Shown one piece after another: positions 1 to 8,371 of a stretch of DNA of 64,000 nucleotides (position 1 is the first letter of the stretch; every line of letters begins with the position of its first letter). Both the position numbers and the translations under genes were made by a program. The notes under the pieces are model-generated. The model made no database searches. It worked only from the letters and a program-made list of their open reading frames with translations, and had not been told where the DNA came from. This DNA is from Simonsiella muelleri ATCC 29453 (GTDB lineage: Bacteria; Pseudomonadota; Gammaproteobacteria; Burkholderiales; Neisseriaceae), in the NCBI RefSeq assembly GCF_002951835.1, contig NZ_CP019448.1, forward strand, positions 372,001 through 436,000. Direction: 5' to 3'.

Positions 1-316
1 TACCTGGTTTTTCTTCAGGTGTTACTTTGACGCGAACGTTATTTTCTTCAAGCGTTTGAATTAATTTATCGTCTAATGGTGCATTAGTGGTAAAGCTGGA
101 ATTACTGGTATCGTTGCGTTCACCTTGAATGACATAGCCAACAGGCGAACCCGTCAAATTAACATTATTGACTTCACCTGATTTAACTTGTTTAATAAAT
201 TGTGAATACTCAATTTGTTGATTATCTGATTTTTTCTCCTGCATGGCATTCACGCCAAAACCGATGGCCAAAAACAGCGCACCCCAAACCAGTATATTTT
301 TAAAATTGTTTCCCAC
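1..316 (-). CDS. ftsH: FtsH, ATP-dependent zinc metalloprotease (N-terminal part, cut by window edge)
   Basis: FtsH is a membrane-anchored AAA+ protease that degrades misassembled membrane proteins and some short-lived cytoplasmic regulators. Only about 105 codons are visible; the ATPase and protease domains lie beyond the left edge. What can be seen is a single N-terminal membrane segment (about residues 8-24) followed by the start of the periplasmic domain, including QQIEYSQFIKQV near residue 33 and NVRVKVTPEEKP at the edge, both typical of neisserial FtsH. The start is GTG at 314-316, preceded by AGGAG at 326-330 with a 9-base gap. It lies 60 bases downstream of rlmE on the same strand, the usual rlmE-ftsH pairing. 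The GTG start and the truncation hide it from simple ORF searches. Confidence 0.9.
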   Translation of the reverse strand, partial: MGNNFKNILVWGALFLAIGFGVNAMQEKKSDNQQIEYSQFIKQVKSGEVNNVNLTGSPVGYVIQGERNDTSNSSFTTNAPLDDKLIQTLEENNVRVKVTPEEKPG

Positions 317-376
317 AGAAACAAACTCCTATAATAATTAAGTGAGAGAGATTGTAAAACACCATCAATAAAGTTG

Positions 377-997
377 TCAGCGTTTATTTTTGCCTAATAG
401 ATAAATTTCACTGGAGCGATTACGTGATGCATCAGGTTTTCGCGTTTGCACCACAGTAAAGGTTTCGCGCATGGCGGTTAAATATTCTTGATACCCAGAA
501 CCTTGGAATACCTTAACCAAAAAACAACCACCTGTTTTTAAATGATTTTGTGAAAAATCCAACGCCAATTCACACAAATAATAGCTCCGCGCTTGGTCCA
601 TCACAGCGTTGCCAGACATATTGGGTGCCATATCGCAAATTACAAGATCCAGTGGGCGATTTTCCAACAGCGATTCAAATTGCGCCAACACATCGGCTTC
701 ACGAAAATCGCCTTGAATAAACTGCACACCGTCAATATGTTCCATTGGTAAAATGTCCAGTGCGAATACTTTGCCTTGTTTGCCCACCAGTTTAATGGCA
801 ACTTGCGACCAGCTACCAGGTGCGCTGCCCAAATCTGCCAACACGGTATTGGGTTTAATGATTTTATCTTTTTCATTTATTTCCAATAATTTGTAGGCAG
901 CACGAGCGCGATAACCATCTTTTTGGGCGCGTTGTACGTAGGGGTCATTCACATGTTCATTCATCCATGTGGTAGAAGATTTAGAGCGTTGTACCAT
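377..997 (-). CDS. rlmE: RlmE (FtsJ/RrmJ), 23S rRNA (uridine-2'-O-) methyltransferase
   Basis: Methylates the 2'-OH of U2552 in the 23S rRNA A-loop using S-adenosylmethionine, late in 50S assembly. The 206-residue product is of normal family length. The SAM-binding motif DLGSAPGSWSQ is present, and the conserved K-D-K-E catalytic set can be placed in AAYKLLEI, CDMAPNMSG, FLVKVFQGSG and SSEIYL. I start at the ATG at 995-997 (MVQRSKSS), where homologues begin. The reading frame stays open upstream to 1135, but that extension translates two uptake sequences (RQPEN, FRLPE) and is not credible protein. Same strand as ftsH, 60 bases apart, so probably co-transcribed. Confidence 0.95.
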   Translation of the reverse strand: MVQRSKSSTTWMNEHVNDPYVQRAQKDGYRARAAYKLLEINEKDKIIKPNTVLADLGSAPGSWSQVAIKLVGKQGKVFALDILPMEHIDGVQFIQGDFREADVLAQFESLLENRPLDLVICDMAPNMSGNAVMDQARSYYLCELALDFSQNHLKTGGCFLVKVFQGSGYQEYLTAMRETFTVVQTRKPDASRNRSSEIYLLGKNKR

Positions 998-1023
998 ATT
1001 GTTTTTTCTATTAATAAATAGAT

Positions 1024-1079
1024 ATTCAGGCAGCCTGAAAATGAAAAAATAACATTGTACGCTATTTTCAGGCTGCCTT
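1024..1079. repeat. Inverted pair of DNA uptake sequences between divergent genes
   Basis: Two uptake sequences face each other with about 30 bases between them, in the gap between rlmE (minus) and the MotA-like gene (plus). The pair can form a long hairpin. Because both flanking genes point away from it, it cannot be a simple terminator for either; it sits in the shared promoter region. Confidence 0.6.
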
Positions 1080-1088
1080 GTAGCTTGA

Positions 1089-2204
1089 GTGTTCACTTTA
1101 ATTTTATTGTTAATTTTGTCGCTCATTTTAACCACAATTTTTATGTTAATCGCAGCATTTGGATTCTATTTGTGTTGTGTTTTACTTTATAATCACTGTT
1201 TTGAAAATAAAGAACAAATATATTTGCAGGATAACTATATGAATTCAGACGGTATTCTTATTATTGCGCGGAGTCATTTGCCTAACGTTTTTAATTTAAT
1301 GATGTTGGCGGCGGTGATTTTTTTCGCTTCATTTATTTGGGCGATGCTGCCTGAAAAATTTCGTATGTTAAATCAATGGGGTAGAAATATTCTGAAACAA
1401 GCTCCTAGTATTATGACGGCATTGGGTTTGTTTGGCACGTTTTATGGTTTAACGGATTCTTTGCGTGGTTTTGGTACAGAAATTGAACAAATTCAATTAT
1501 TTGTCAATGAATTGAAATCGGTATTTGTGTATTCCATTTTGGGGATTGCTTCCGCGGCGATTTTTATGGTATTGAATGTGGCGGTTAATGCCATTTATCA
1601 TCATCGTTCTCAAATTGAAAAAAATAAAGCTATTCAACAGTATAAACAACAAAATAAACAAGTTCAACAAAATAATGAAGCAGTTTTACAATTTTTGTCG
1701 GCGCAATTGAATGCCACCAATCAAATTAATAAAACACTTCAAAATCAAAATATTGGTCAAAATTCTGTGCCTGCTGCCAATCCCATCGGTGTATCGGCAG
1801 AAATGCAACATTATTTGGCGCAACAAGCACAATTTGCACCACATTTGGCAGAATTGAGTGGTATTCAGGAGACATTGAATAAAACTATCTCTAAATTATT
1901 GATTCCAATGACAAATTATAGTGCTGAATTTCATGACCATATGATGAGTATGTTTCATGAAAAAATGGATGCGCAAACGCAATTATTGGCAAAAATCAGT
2001 CATCAGTTAACTGAACAAAATCAATTAAATAGACAAATAATTGAAAAATGGCAGATTAATCATGTACCGCAATCGCCACTTCCTGCGCCCGATAAACCCA
2101 TTACGACCACCAGCAGCGCACTTGACCCATTCAAAAAATTGGAGCAAGAATTGGAAGAATTGAGTAATGAAAATAAGAAATTGTTTTCTAATAAATTTTT
2201 ATAA
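1089..2204 (+). CDS. MotA/TolQ/ExbB-type proton-channel subunit, ZorA-like
   Basis: Inner-membrane protein of the MotA/ExbB/TolQ superfamily, the stator half of a proton-driven motor. There are four likely membrane segments (about residues 3-35, 68-87, 107-124 and 143-165). The family signature is at the third (LGLFGTFYGLTDSL, residues 112-125). Residues 172-371 form a Gln/Asn-rich, probably coiled-coil cytoplasmic tail, as in ZorA, but much shorter than the tail I know from E. coli ZorA. An in-frame stop at 1086-1088 fixes the ORF limit, so GTG at 1089 is the furthest possible start; there is no strong ribosome-binding site. The OmpA-domain partner follows 31 bases downstream. MotA, TolQ and ExbB themselves are shorter and lack this tail, which is why I favour a ZorA-like assignment. 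Confidence 0.75.
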   Translation: MFTLILLLILSLILTTIFMLIAAFGFYLCCVLLYNHCFENKEQIYLQDNYMNSDGILIIARSHLPNVFNLMMLAAVIFFASFIWAMLPEKFRMLNQWGRNILKQAPSIMTALGLFGTFYGLTDSLRGFGTEIEQIQLFVNELKSVFVYSILGIASAAIFMVLNVAVNAIYHHRSQIEKNKAIQQYKQQNKQVQQNNEAVLQFLSAQLNATNQINKTLQNQNIGQNSVPAANPIGVSAEMQHYLAQQAQFAPHLAELSGIQETLNKTISKLLIPMTNYSAEFHDHMMSMFHEKMDAQTQLLAKISHQLTEQNQLNRQIIEKWQINHVPQSPLPAPDKPITTTSSALDPFKKLEQELEELSNENKKLFSNKFL

Positions 2205-2235
2205 TTTATTTTTCAGGCTGCCTGAAAATAGGTAA

Positions 2236-2880
2236 ATGAATATGTTGCAAATGTATGATGAGCCTGTTGTTGAAAATGAAGATGAATCAACTACTTGGAT
2301 TGCTTTGTCTGATTTAATGACAGGACTGATGGCGATTTTTTTGACTTTGAGTATTGCGATTTTGGTTAATCAAAATGCACAACGTGATGAAATTGTGCAA
2401 GATGTGCAGCAAGCACTCAAAAAAAGTGGTTTGGAAATTGAAACCGATCCACGTACGGGTGATATGAATATTGCAGCAGATTTTGCTTTTGAATCGGGTA
2501 AAGCGGTGTTAAAACCTGAAGGCAAAGCGATTTTGGATCAGCTGATGCCTGTGTTTGCGAAAGCGGTTTTTGATGAATTATCGGGTGAGCAGCAGGAAGA
2601 AATTACGCGTTTGATTGTGGAGGGGCATACGGATAGCGTGGGCAGTTATGCGTCCAATATGCAGCTGAGTACGGAACGTGCCAATGCGGTGTTGTCATAT
2701 ATTGATACACAAATGCCTGATTTTCCACATAAAGCCGAATTGCTTGCCAAAATGACCGCAGTCGGGCGCGGCGAAAACGATGCCAGTCCAACCGAAAATC
2801 CAGCCGATAGGCGCGTGTTGTTGCGTTTTGATTTTAAGCAACCCGATTGGACAAAACAACCGAAAAAAAATCAGAAATAG
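2236..2880 (+). CDS. MotB/ZorB-like protein with peptidoglycan-binding OmpA domain
   Basis: Partner of the upstream channel gene: one N-terminal membrane helix and a C-terminal OmpA/MotB peptidoglycan-binding domain. The helix (about residues 21-44) begins WIALSDLMTGLMAIF and carries Asp26, in the place of the proton-carrying Asp of MotB and ZorB. The OmpA domain has VEGHTDSVGSYASNMQLS followed by ERANAVLSYI and the closing DRRVLLRF. At 214 residues it is short and has almost no linker. An uptake sequence lies in the 31-base gap to the upstream gene, and a hairpin of two uptake sequences follows at 2884-2921. No ZorC, ZorD or ZorE homologue is next to it (rlmJ follows), so this is not a recognisable complete Zorya defence locus. 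It could power another cell-envelope process. Confidence 0.78.
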   Translation: MNMLQMYDEPVVENEDESTTWIALSDLMTGLMAIFLTLSIAILVNQNAQRDEIVQDVQQALKKSGLEIETDPRTGDMNIAADFAFESGKAVLKPEGKAILDQLMPVFAKAVFDELSGEQQEEITRLIVEGHTDSVGSYASNMQLSTERANAVLSYIDTQMPDFPHKAELLAKMTAVGRGENDASPTENPADRRVLLRFDFKQPDWTKQPKKNQK

Positions 2881-2883
2881 ATT

Positions 2884-2921
2884 TTCAGGCTGCCTTAAAT
2901 ATGTCAATTTAGGCAGCCTGA
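2884..2921 (+). terminator. Uptake-sequence inverted repeat acting as terminator
   Basis: TTCAGGCTGCCT at 2884-2895 pairs with AGGCAGCCTGAA at 2910-2921 across a 14-base loop, directly after the ZorB-like stop codon. No long T-run follows, so termination may be partial. Confidence 0.55.
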
Positions 2922-2943
2922 AAGTATTTAGATAGGAATAAAT

Positions 2944-3789
2944 ATGTTAAGTTACCGTCATGCTTTTCACGCGGGCAATCATGCTGATGTGTTGAAACAT
3001 TTTTTGTTGTATTTGGTATTAGATTATTATAATCAAAAGGATAAGGCGTATTGGTATATTGATACACACAGTGGCGCAGGGATTTACGATTTGCGTGGCG
3101 AGCAGGCGCAGAAAGTTGGTGAATTTGCTGATGGTGTGGCGCGATTGTTGGCGGCTGAAACATTACCTACGCAATTGCATGATTTTGTTACGCATTTACT
3201 GGATAATTTAGATGATGAAAATTTGTATGGTGGTTCGCCGTGGTTGGCGCAAAGTATGTTGCGTGAAGCAGATAAATTGCGTTTATTTGAGCTACATCCG
3301 ACTGATTTTCAACATTTAATCAATAATATGCGTGAAGCAAAATTGGGCAGACGTGGCATCATCAAGCAAGAAGATGGTTTTGCTGGTTTGATTGCTTTGT
3401 TACCGCCTGTAACTCGCCGTGCAGTGGTGCTGATTGACCCACCTTATGAACAAAAACAAGACTATACGCGTGTGGTGCAAACGTTAAAAGATGTGTTGAA
3501 ACGATTTGAGCAAGGTTGTTACATGATTTGGTATCCGTGTTTGAGTCGTGTTGAGAGTCAGGAGTTACCTGAAAAATTAAAAAAATTATATCCAGACAAT
3601 TATTTACGAGCTGAATTGTATGTTCATGCACCACGAGCTAATGGATTGGGTATGCATGGAAGTGGTATGTTTGTGATTAATCCGCCTTACACGCTGCCTG
3701 AAATACTGCATAACACATTACCAAAATTGGGAAAAATATTAATGCAAGATGATGGGGCAAAGGTTGTTTTAGAATATAAAATTCGTTAG
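2944..3789 (+). CDS. rlmJ: RlmJ, 23S rRNA (adenine(2030)-N6)-methyltransferase
   Basis: SAM-dependent enzyme that methylates N6 of A2030 in 23S rRNA. The 281-residue product matches the family from its first residues (MLSYRHAFHAGNHADVLKH). It has the SAM-site segment YIDTHSGAGIYDL and the catalytic DPPYE tetrad-plus-one within VLIDPPYEQKQDY. Start is ATG at 2944; upstream is AGGAATAA. Uptake sequences lie on both sides (about 2910 and 3801). Confidence 0.95.
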   Translation: MLSYRHAFHAGNHADVLKHFLLYLVLDYYNQKDKAYWYIDTHSGAGIYDLRGEQAQKVGEFADGVARLLAAETLPTQLHDFVTHLLDNLDDENLYGGSPWLAQSMLREADKLRLFELHPTDFQHLINNMREAKLGRRGIIKQEDGFAGLIALLPPVTRRAVVLIDPPYEQKQDYTRVVQTLKDVLKRFEQGCYMIWYPCLSRVESQELPEKLKKLYPDNYLRAELYVHAPRANGLGMHGSGMFVINPPYTLPEILHNTLPKLGKILMQDDGAKVVLEYKIR

Positions 3790-3869
3790 AAATATTTTTC
3801 AGGCTGCCTGAAAAAGAGAAAATGTAGTAAAATGTAGTATTAATTATCAACGTGATGGAGATTATTTTG

Positions 3870-4841
3870 ATGAAAACATTTTCGCAATATTTGATGGTAC
3901 ATTCTCAAGAAAATCATATTCCAAAAGAATTAATTAGCACAGTAGAAAGCATTATTATTGCTTGTAAACAAATTAGCCGTAATGTACGTTTAGGGGCATT
4001 ATCAGGTGTGCTGGGTGAGGCTGGTACAGGTAATATTCAAGGTGAGGCGCAAAAAAAATTAGACGTGATTGCTAATCAGATTTTGATTGATACATTGCGT
4101 ACCAATCCGAATGTGGCAGGTTTGGCGAGCGAGGAAGAGGACAATTTTGTCGCTGCCAATGAGCAGGGTGGTTATTTGGTGTTGTTTGATCCATTGGACG
4201 GCTCGTCTAATATTGATGTTAATATTTCAATTGGCACGATTTTTTCGGTGTTGTTGAAACCTTCGGGCAGCCTGAAAACAGAAAGTTTTTTGCAAAAGGG
4301 CAGTGAGCAAGTTGCGGCTGGTTATGTGTTGTATGGCGTGCAAACTTTGCTGGTTTTGACGTTTAAGCATGGTGTGCACGTATTTACTTTGAATGAGCAA
4401 GGTGAATTTATTGAGACGAAATCTTTGCCACAAATCCCTGAACAGACAGCAGAATTTGCGATTAATGCATCTAATCAGCGTCATTGGGAACAACCAATTC
4501 AGAAATATATTAATGAATTATTGGCTGGTGAAGATGGAGTGCGTGAAAAAAATTATAATATGCGATGGGTGGCGAGTATGGTGGCCGAAGTGCATCGGAT
4601 TTTGATGCGTGGTGGTGTATTTTTGTATCCGAAAGACAATCGCGATCCAAGCAAAGCAGGGAAATTACGTTTAATGTACGAAGCTAATCCGTTGGGGTTA
4701 GTGGTGGAGCAAGCTGGTGGTAAAATTACCAATTCGCGTGAAAATATGCTGGAAATTCAACCGACTGGATTGCATCAGCGTGTGGCAGTGGTGTTAGGCA
4801 GTGCGGAAGAAGTGGGTCATGTGCGTGAATTGCATATTTAG
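3870..4841 (+). CDS. fbp: Class 1 fructose-1,6-bisphosphatase
   Basis: Cytoplasmic gluconeogenic enzyme converting fructose 1,6-bisphosphate to fructose 6-phosphate, metal dependent. The 323-residue product is close to the neisserial enzyme in length. Metal and substrate motifs are in place: GEAQKKLDVIAN, ASEEED, and the metal-binding LFDPLDGSSNIDVN; the fructose-site region KNYNMRWVASMVAE is also clear. I start at ATG 3870 because GGAG (3857-3860) sits nine bases upstream; an in-frame GTG at 3852 has no such support. An uptake sequence is embedded in the coding region near 4263 and is read as SGSLK. A strong hairpin follows the stop. Confidence 0.96.
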   Translation: MKTFSQYLMVHSQENHIPKELISTVESIIIACKQISRNVRLGALSGVLGEAGTGNIQGEAQKKLDVIANQILIDTLRTNPNVAGLASEEEDNFVAANEQGGYLVLFDPLDGSSNIDVNISIGTIFSVLLKPSGSLKTESFLQKGSEQVAAGYVLYGVQTLLVLTFKHGVHVFTLNEQGEFIETKSLPQIPEQTAEFAINASNQRHWEQPIQKYINELLAGEDGVREKNYNMRWVASMVAEVHRILMRGGVFLYPKDNRDPSKAGKLRLMYEANPLGLVVEQAGGKITNSRENMLEIQPTGLHQRVAVVLGSAEEVGHVRELHI

Positions 4842-4864
4842 AGGGTAACACGAATAAAATATCT

Positions 4865-4897
4865 AGGCAGCCTGAAAACTTTTTAGGCTGCCTTTTT
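4865..4897. terminator. Bidirectional terminator between fbp and the glycan locus
   Basis: AGGCAGCCT at 4865-4873 pairs with AGGCTGCCT at 4885-4893 and is followed by T-rich sequence on the plus strand. It lies between the convergent fbp and phosphoglycosyltransferase genes and is built from two uptake sequences. Confidence 0.75.
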
Positions 4898-4905
4898 ATT
4901 TTATG

Positions 4906-6132
4906 CTATCTAGCTCCGAAACCTGTAAGCATTGTTTTGATTGTTTTAAAAAAAATTATAACATCAAGAGAAAAAGAAAAATGCTTAATATAATAAAAAT
5001 CATGTTCTAATTTTATTTGAGTTTCTTCTGCTCCTGTAGCGTAGCCATGCATAACTTGCGCCCAACCTGAAATACCTGGTTTGACAATATGGCGATAATT
5101 ATAGAATGGAACTTGTTTTTCCAATTCATCAGCGAATGGCTTGAATTCAGCTCGCGGACCAATTAGGCTCATTTCACCTTTTAATACATTGATAAATTGT
5201 GGTAATTCATCAATTCGTGTTTTACGAATAAATTTACCAATTTTGGTAATCCTGTCATCATTAGAGATTGTGGCACTTTCTTGATTATTTTCTTTCATGC
5301 TGCGTAATTTATACACAATAATAGTTTGACCACGATAGCCAACACGCGGTTGAGTATAAATAATTGAACCACCATCTTCTAATTTGATAAGTAAAGCAGT
5401 AATAAATACCACAGGCAAAGTAATCGGAAATGACAAAATAATTAATAGACATTCTAAAAAATGTTTAATATTCATATAAATAGAAGATGGTAGTAATGAG
5501 CCTAAATTATTTTCATACATATGCTTAATTTTGACACGTCCAGTTAGCATTTCTTCCACATACCGAATATGATAAACGGGAATCCCTTTCAAAGTTTTCA
5601 TTGCTAGAAAATTTTGCCATTCAGAAGTTAAATCATTGCTTTGTAAATCAGCAACATAGCCTTGAATTTTTTCATTTAATTGAATTTGTGGATTAACTTG
5701 TTTGAGCCATTTTATTTCAGGTAACAGATAAGCATCAATAGCATCGCCTATTGGAATATACGCAAAAGTAGATTTAGTTCGTGTGCGCAATTTAAAGCTA
5801 TAGTAATTGTATATACATGAAACCAAAAAACCTAACTCCAAATATACAATTGAATAAGGCAACCCCAATATTTTTAATGCTATCCACGCACAAAAAAAGC
5901 AAAGAAATGCCGTAGGAATAATGCTAAATGCAGATTTATGCCCTGGATGGTTGGTAATTGCATAAATGGAATGAGCATTGACAAAATGAGTAAATGCCAC
6001 AGCCAGCATACTGACAATATAGGCGTAACCATTGTAGTTGTATGACCATGGCAGAATTAGCACATAGGGAAGTAGCGTGCTAGCAAGTGTACCTAGCCAT
6101 AGGCGTGTTTTAAAGGATGTAAATGTAGACAT
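4906..6132 (-). CDS. Polyprenyl-phosphate sugar-1-phosphate transferase (WbaP/WcaJ-type)
   Basis: Membrane enzyme that starts glycan assembly by moving a sugar-1-phosphate from a nucleotide sugar to undecaprenyl phosphate. The 408 residues show several N-terminal membrane helices (about 10-140), a soluble middle segment (IPIGDAIDAYLLP onward) and a C-terminal bacterial sugar-transferase domain (about 225-408). The catalytic Asp-Glu pair is in RKTRIDELPQF, with the conserved YKLRSM, SLIGPRAE and KPGISGWAQV around it. It is the last gene of the minus-strand locus, 6 bases after the GT4 gene. It is clearly paralogous to the C-terminal two-thirds of the fusion at 16554-18599. The sugar it transfers cannot be read from sequence. 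Confidence 0.9.
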   Translation of the reverse strand: MSTFTSFKTRLWLGTLASTLLPYVLILPWSYNYNGYAYIVSMLAVAFTHFVNAHSIYAITNHPGHKSAFSIIPTAFLCFFCAWIALKILGLPYSIVYLELGFLVSCIYNYYSFKLRTRTKSTFAYIPIGDAIDAYLLPEIKWLKQVNPQIQLNEKIQGYVADLQSNDLTSEWQNFLAMKTLKGIPVYHIRYVEEMLTGRVKIKHMYENNLGSLLPSSIYMNIKHFLECLLIILSFPITLPVVFITALLIKLEDGGSIIYTQPRVGYRGQTIIVYKLRSMKENNQESATISNDDRITKIGKFIRKTRIDELPQFINVLKGEMSLIGPRAEFKPFADELEKQVPFYNYRHIVKPGISGWAQVMHGYATGAEETQIKLEHDFYYIKHFSFSLDVIIFFKTIKTMLTGFGAR

Positions 6133-6138
6133 TATATA

Positions 6139-7278
6139 CTAGTTTTCTAAAATATCAATAAGTCGATGATTGATAATATGAACATTGAATTTTTCTTCGG
6201 CTATTTTTCTGCTTTCTTTGCCCATTATGGAAATTTGTTCAGGATTATCTATAAAAAATATCATTTTTTCTGCCAATATGTTAGCATTATAAGGAGGAAT
6301 TAAAAAGCCATTTTTCCAATTTATAACGGTTTCTCTACAACCAGCCACATCTGTGGTAATAATAGGACGACCGATAGCCATAGCTTCTTGCGTACTTCTA
6401 GGGACACCTTCACGAAAAGAGGGCTGTACAAATATTGAAGATTTAGTAATTTCTTCTGCAACATTATCAACATGACCAAGATGTACTACTAAACCATTGT
6501 CAATAAAAGGTTGTAATTGTTCTTTTGTCAAAGCAAATGGATTATTTTCATCAAATCCGCCTAAAATAACGAATTCACAGTTTGAATATTTTTCTTTTAC
6601 CAGTTTAGCCGCTTCCAAATATTCAAAAATACCTTTTGCTTGTAATAGTCGTGCAATAAAGATAAATCGAATTATTTTAATTGAACTTATTGGTTGATAA
6701 GTGAATTTTTCTAAATCTACACCAATGCCGCCTAAAATAATTGTTTCTTTTGATGGAATATGGAATCTATCAATCAAATCTTTTTTATCATCTGGATTGA
6801 GTACAATTAATTTATTTAATAATGGGACTGAACACCAATATAAAATAATTTGTGCAATTTGAATGATTCTCGCTTTATTTGTAAAACCTTGCTGGTAGGG
6901 AGTGAAAGCATTACCTAATCCCTCAACCATACCAATAATTTTAGGTACTTTGGCTAATTTTGCTGCCCATGTACCAAAAATAACGGGTTTAACAAAATAA
7001 GAGAAAACAATATTTGGCTTTATATCAACTATTTGTTTTTTTAATGATAACATTATGTTAAAATCACCGAATAAATTCATTCCTTTGTGATTCAATTCAT
7101 GAGAAATGGGAATGGCATCCCATTCTTTAATTATTTGCATTTGTGTGGATGTATAATTAGATGCACAACAATAAACAGTATAGTTTTTACGAACTAATTC
7201 TATAATTAATTCTTTTCTAAAATTTAATAAAGTTGTGGCATCACCGCCAATAATCAGGATTTTTTTATTTTGATTCAT
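6139..7278 (-). CDS. GT4-family glycosyltransferase
   Basis: Retaining GT-B glycosyltransferase, probably acting on the cytoplasmic lipid-linked oligosaccharide. It has an N-terminal Rossmann half beginning KILIIGGDATTLLNFRKEL and the C-terminal GT4 nucleotide-sugar motif PSFREGVPRSTQEAMAIGRP (the E-x7-E element). Resemblance to PglA-type N-acetylhexosaminyltransferases is suggestive only. It overlaps the upstream GT4 gene by 14 bases and is 6 bases from the downstream gene, so it is translated within one operon. Confidence 0.85.
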   Translation of the reverse strand: MNQNKKILIIGGDATTLLNFRKELIIELVRKNYTVYCCASNYTSTQMQIIKEWDAIPISHELNHKGMNLFGDFNIMLSLKKQIVDIKPNIVFSYFVKPVIFGTWAAKLAKVPKIIGMVEGLGNAFTPYQQGFTNKARIIQIAQIILYWCSVPLLNKLIVLNPDDKKDLIDRFHIPSKETIILGGIGVDLEKFTYQPISSIKIIRFIFIARLLQAKGIFEYLEAAKLVKEKYSNCEFVILGGFDENNPFALTKEQLQPFIDNGLVVHLGHVDNVAEEITKSSIFVQPSFREGVPRSTQEAMAIGRPIITTDVAGCRETVINWKNGFLIPPYNANILAEKMIFFIDNPEQISIMGKESRKIAEEKFNVHIINHRLIDILEN

Positions 7279-8371
7279 ATATTTCTAACCATCTTTTTAC
7301 GCTAGTTTCTAAAGAAAATAACTTTTCAACACGCTGTCTTGCTTTCAAATTATTTTCATCAATTATTTGTTCAGGCAGTTGTAAAGCTTTTTTTATTGCA
7401 TTTGCAAGTAGTTCCGTGTTTTGTTTGGGAACTAAAATACCAGTATTTCCCATAACTTCGGAAACACCACCACAATCAGTAGCAATTACAAAAGTATTGC
7501 ATGCCATTGCTTCAGCTACTACCAGCCCAAACCCTTCATATTTAGATGATAATACAAAAAAATCAGCCATATTCATCAGACGAGAAATATCAGTTCTTAC
7601 ACCTAGTAATATAAGTAAATGGTTAAGTTTATAATATGAAATTAACCCTTTTAATTTATCCAACAAATCACCATCACCTGCAATAAGAAATTTTGCAGGG
7701 AATTTATTAAAAAATCCTTGTTGTTCTAAAATGTAAATAGCTTTAATTAAGTTAGGGTAGTCTTTTTGTTCATGCAATCTACCAACTGAAAGAAATATTG
7801 TTTCATGATTGACATCAAATTCAGTTTTATAAAACTTTTTATCAATTATTGCTGGAGCATATATATTAGTATTAATGCCGTTATAAACTGTTATTATTTC
7901 CTGATTTTTTACTGCTCTTTTATCAATGAATGCTTGACTAGCTTCTTGGCTGACGTTAGTAGTAACGTTGGCTAGGGAATGAGTTAATCTATATGCCATC
8001 ATTCGCAATTTACCACCCTCATCAGAATTATGAGCTGTAGAAATTAATTTATTAGTATTAAGGGTTTTGCACCACAAACGATTTAAGCGTGTAAATATAT
8101 TTGCATGCACCATATGGGCATGAATAATATCAGGTTGATAATGTGATATTAGTTTACAGTATTTGTAACAACTCATTGGAAAAGAATAAATACTTTCCAA
8201 CCCTAAATATATTAACTCAATTTTTTCTGATTTTGGAGTAACTTGAATATTGCCTGCCAAATATGCAATTTTTACTTCATGCCCATTTTTTTGCATTTCA
8301 TCCGCCAAGTTTATGGTAACTCGTTCAGCACCACCAAGACCTAACCCTGTGATTACATATAAAATTTTCAT
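7265..8371 (-). CDS. GT4-family glycosyltransferase
   Basis: A second GT4 enzyme of 368 residues. The N-terminal motif is MKILYVITGLGLGGAERV, with the glycine-rich GGAER loop, and the C-terminal motif is SSKYEGFGLVVAEAMAC. I start at ATG 8369-8371, which overlaps the stop region of the polymerase gene by 4 bases; the frame extends 6 codons further without support. No uptake sequence lies inside it and base composition is strongly AT-rich, unlike the sialic acid genes further upstream in the locus. Donor and acceptor are unknown. Confidence 0.85.
   Translation of the reverse strand: MKILYVITGLGLGGAERVTINLADEMQKNGHEVKIAYLAGNIQVTPKSEKIELIYLGLESIYSFPMSCYKYCKLISHYQPDIIHAHMVHANIFTRLNRLWCKTLNTNKLISTAHNSDEGGKLRMMAYRLTHSLANVTTNVSQEASQAFIDKRAVKNQEIITVYNGINTNIYAPAIIDKKFYKTEFDVNHETIFLSVGRLHEQKDYPNLIKAIYILEQQGFFNKFPAKFLIAGDGDLLDKLKGLISYYKLNHLLILLGVRTDISRLMNMADFFVLSSKYEGFGLVVAEAMACNTFVIATDCGGVSEVMGNTGILVPKQNTELLANAIKKALQLPEQIIDENNLKARQRVEKLFSLETSVKRWLEIYESK

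Noticed and set aside
998..1135. N-terminal extension of RlmE by 46 codons
   Set aside because: The extension translates two uptake sequences and intergenic DNA; homologues begin at MVQRSKSS-like residues.
1089..2880. Complete Zorya defence system
   Set aside because: Only the ZorA/ZorB-like pair is present; no ZorC, ZorD or ZorE follows, only rlmJ and fbp.
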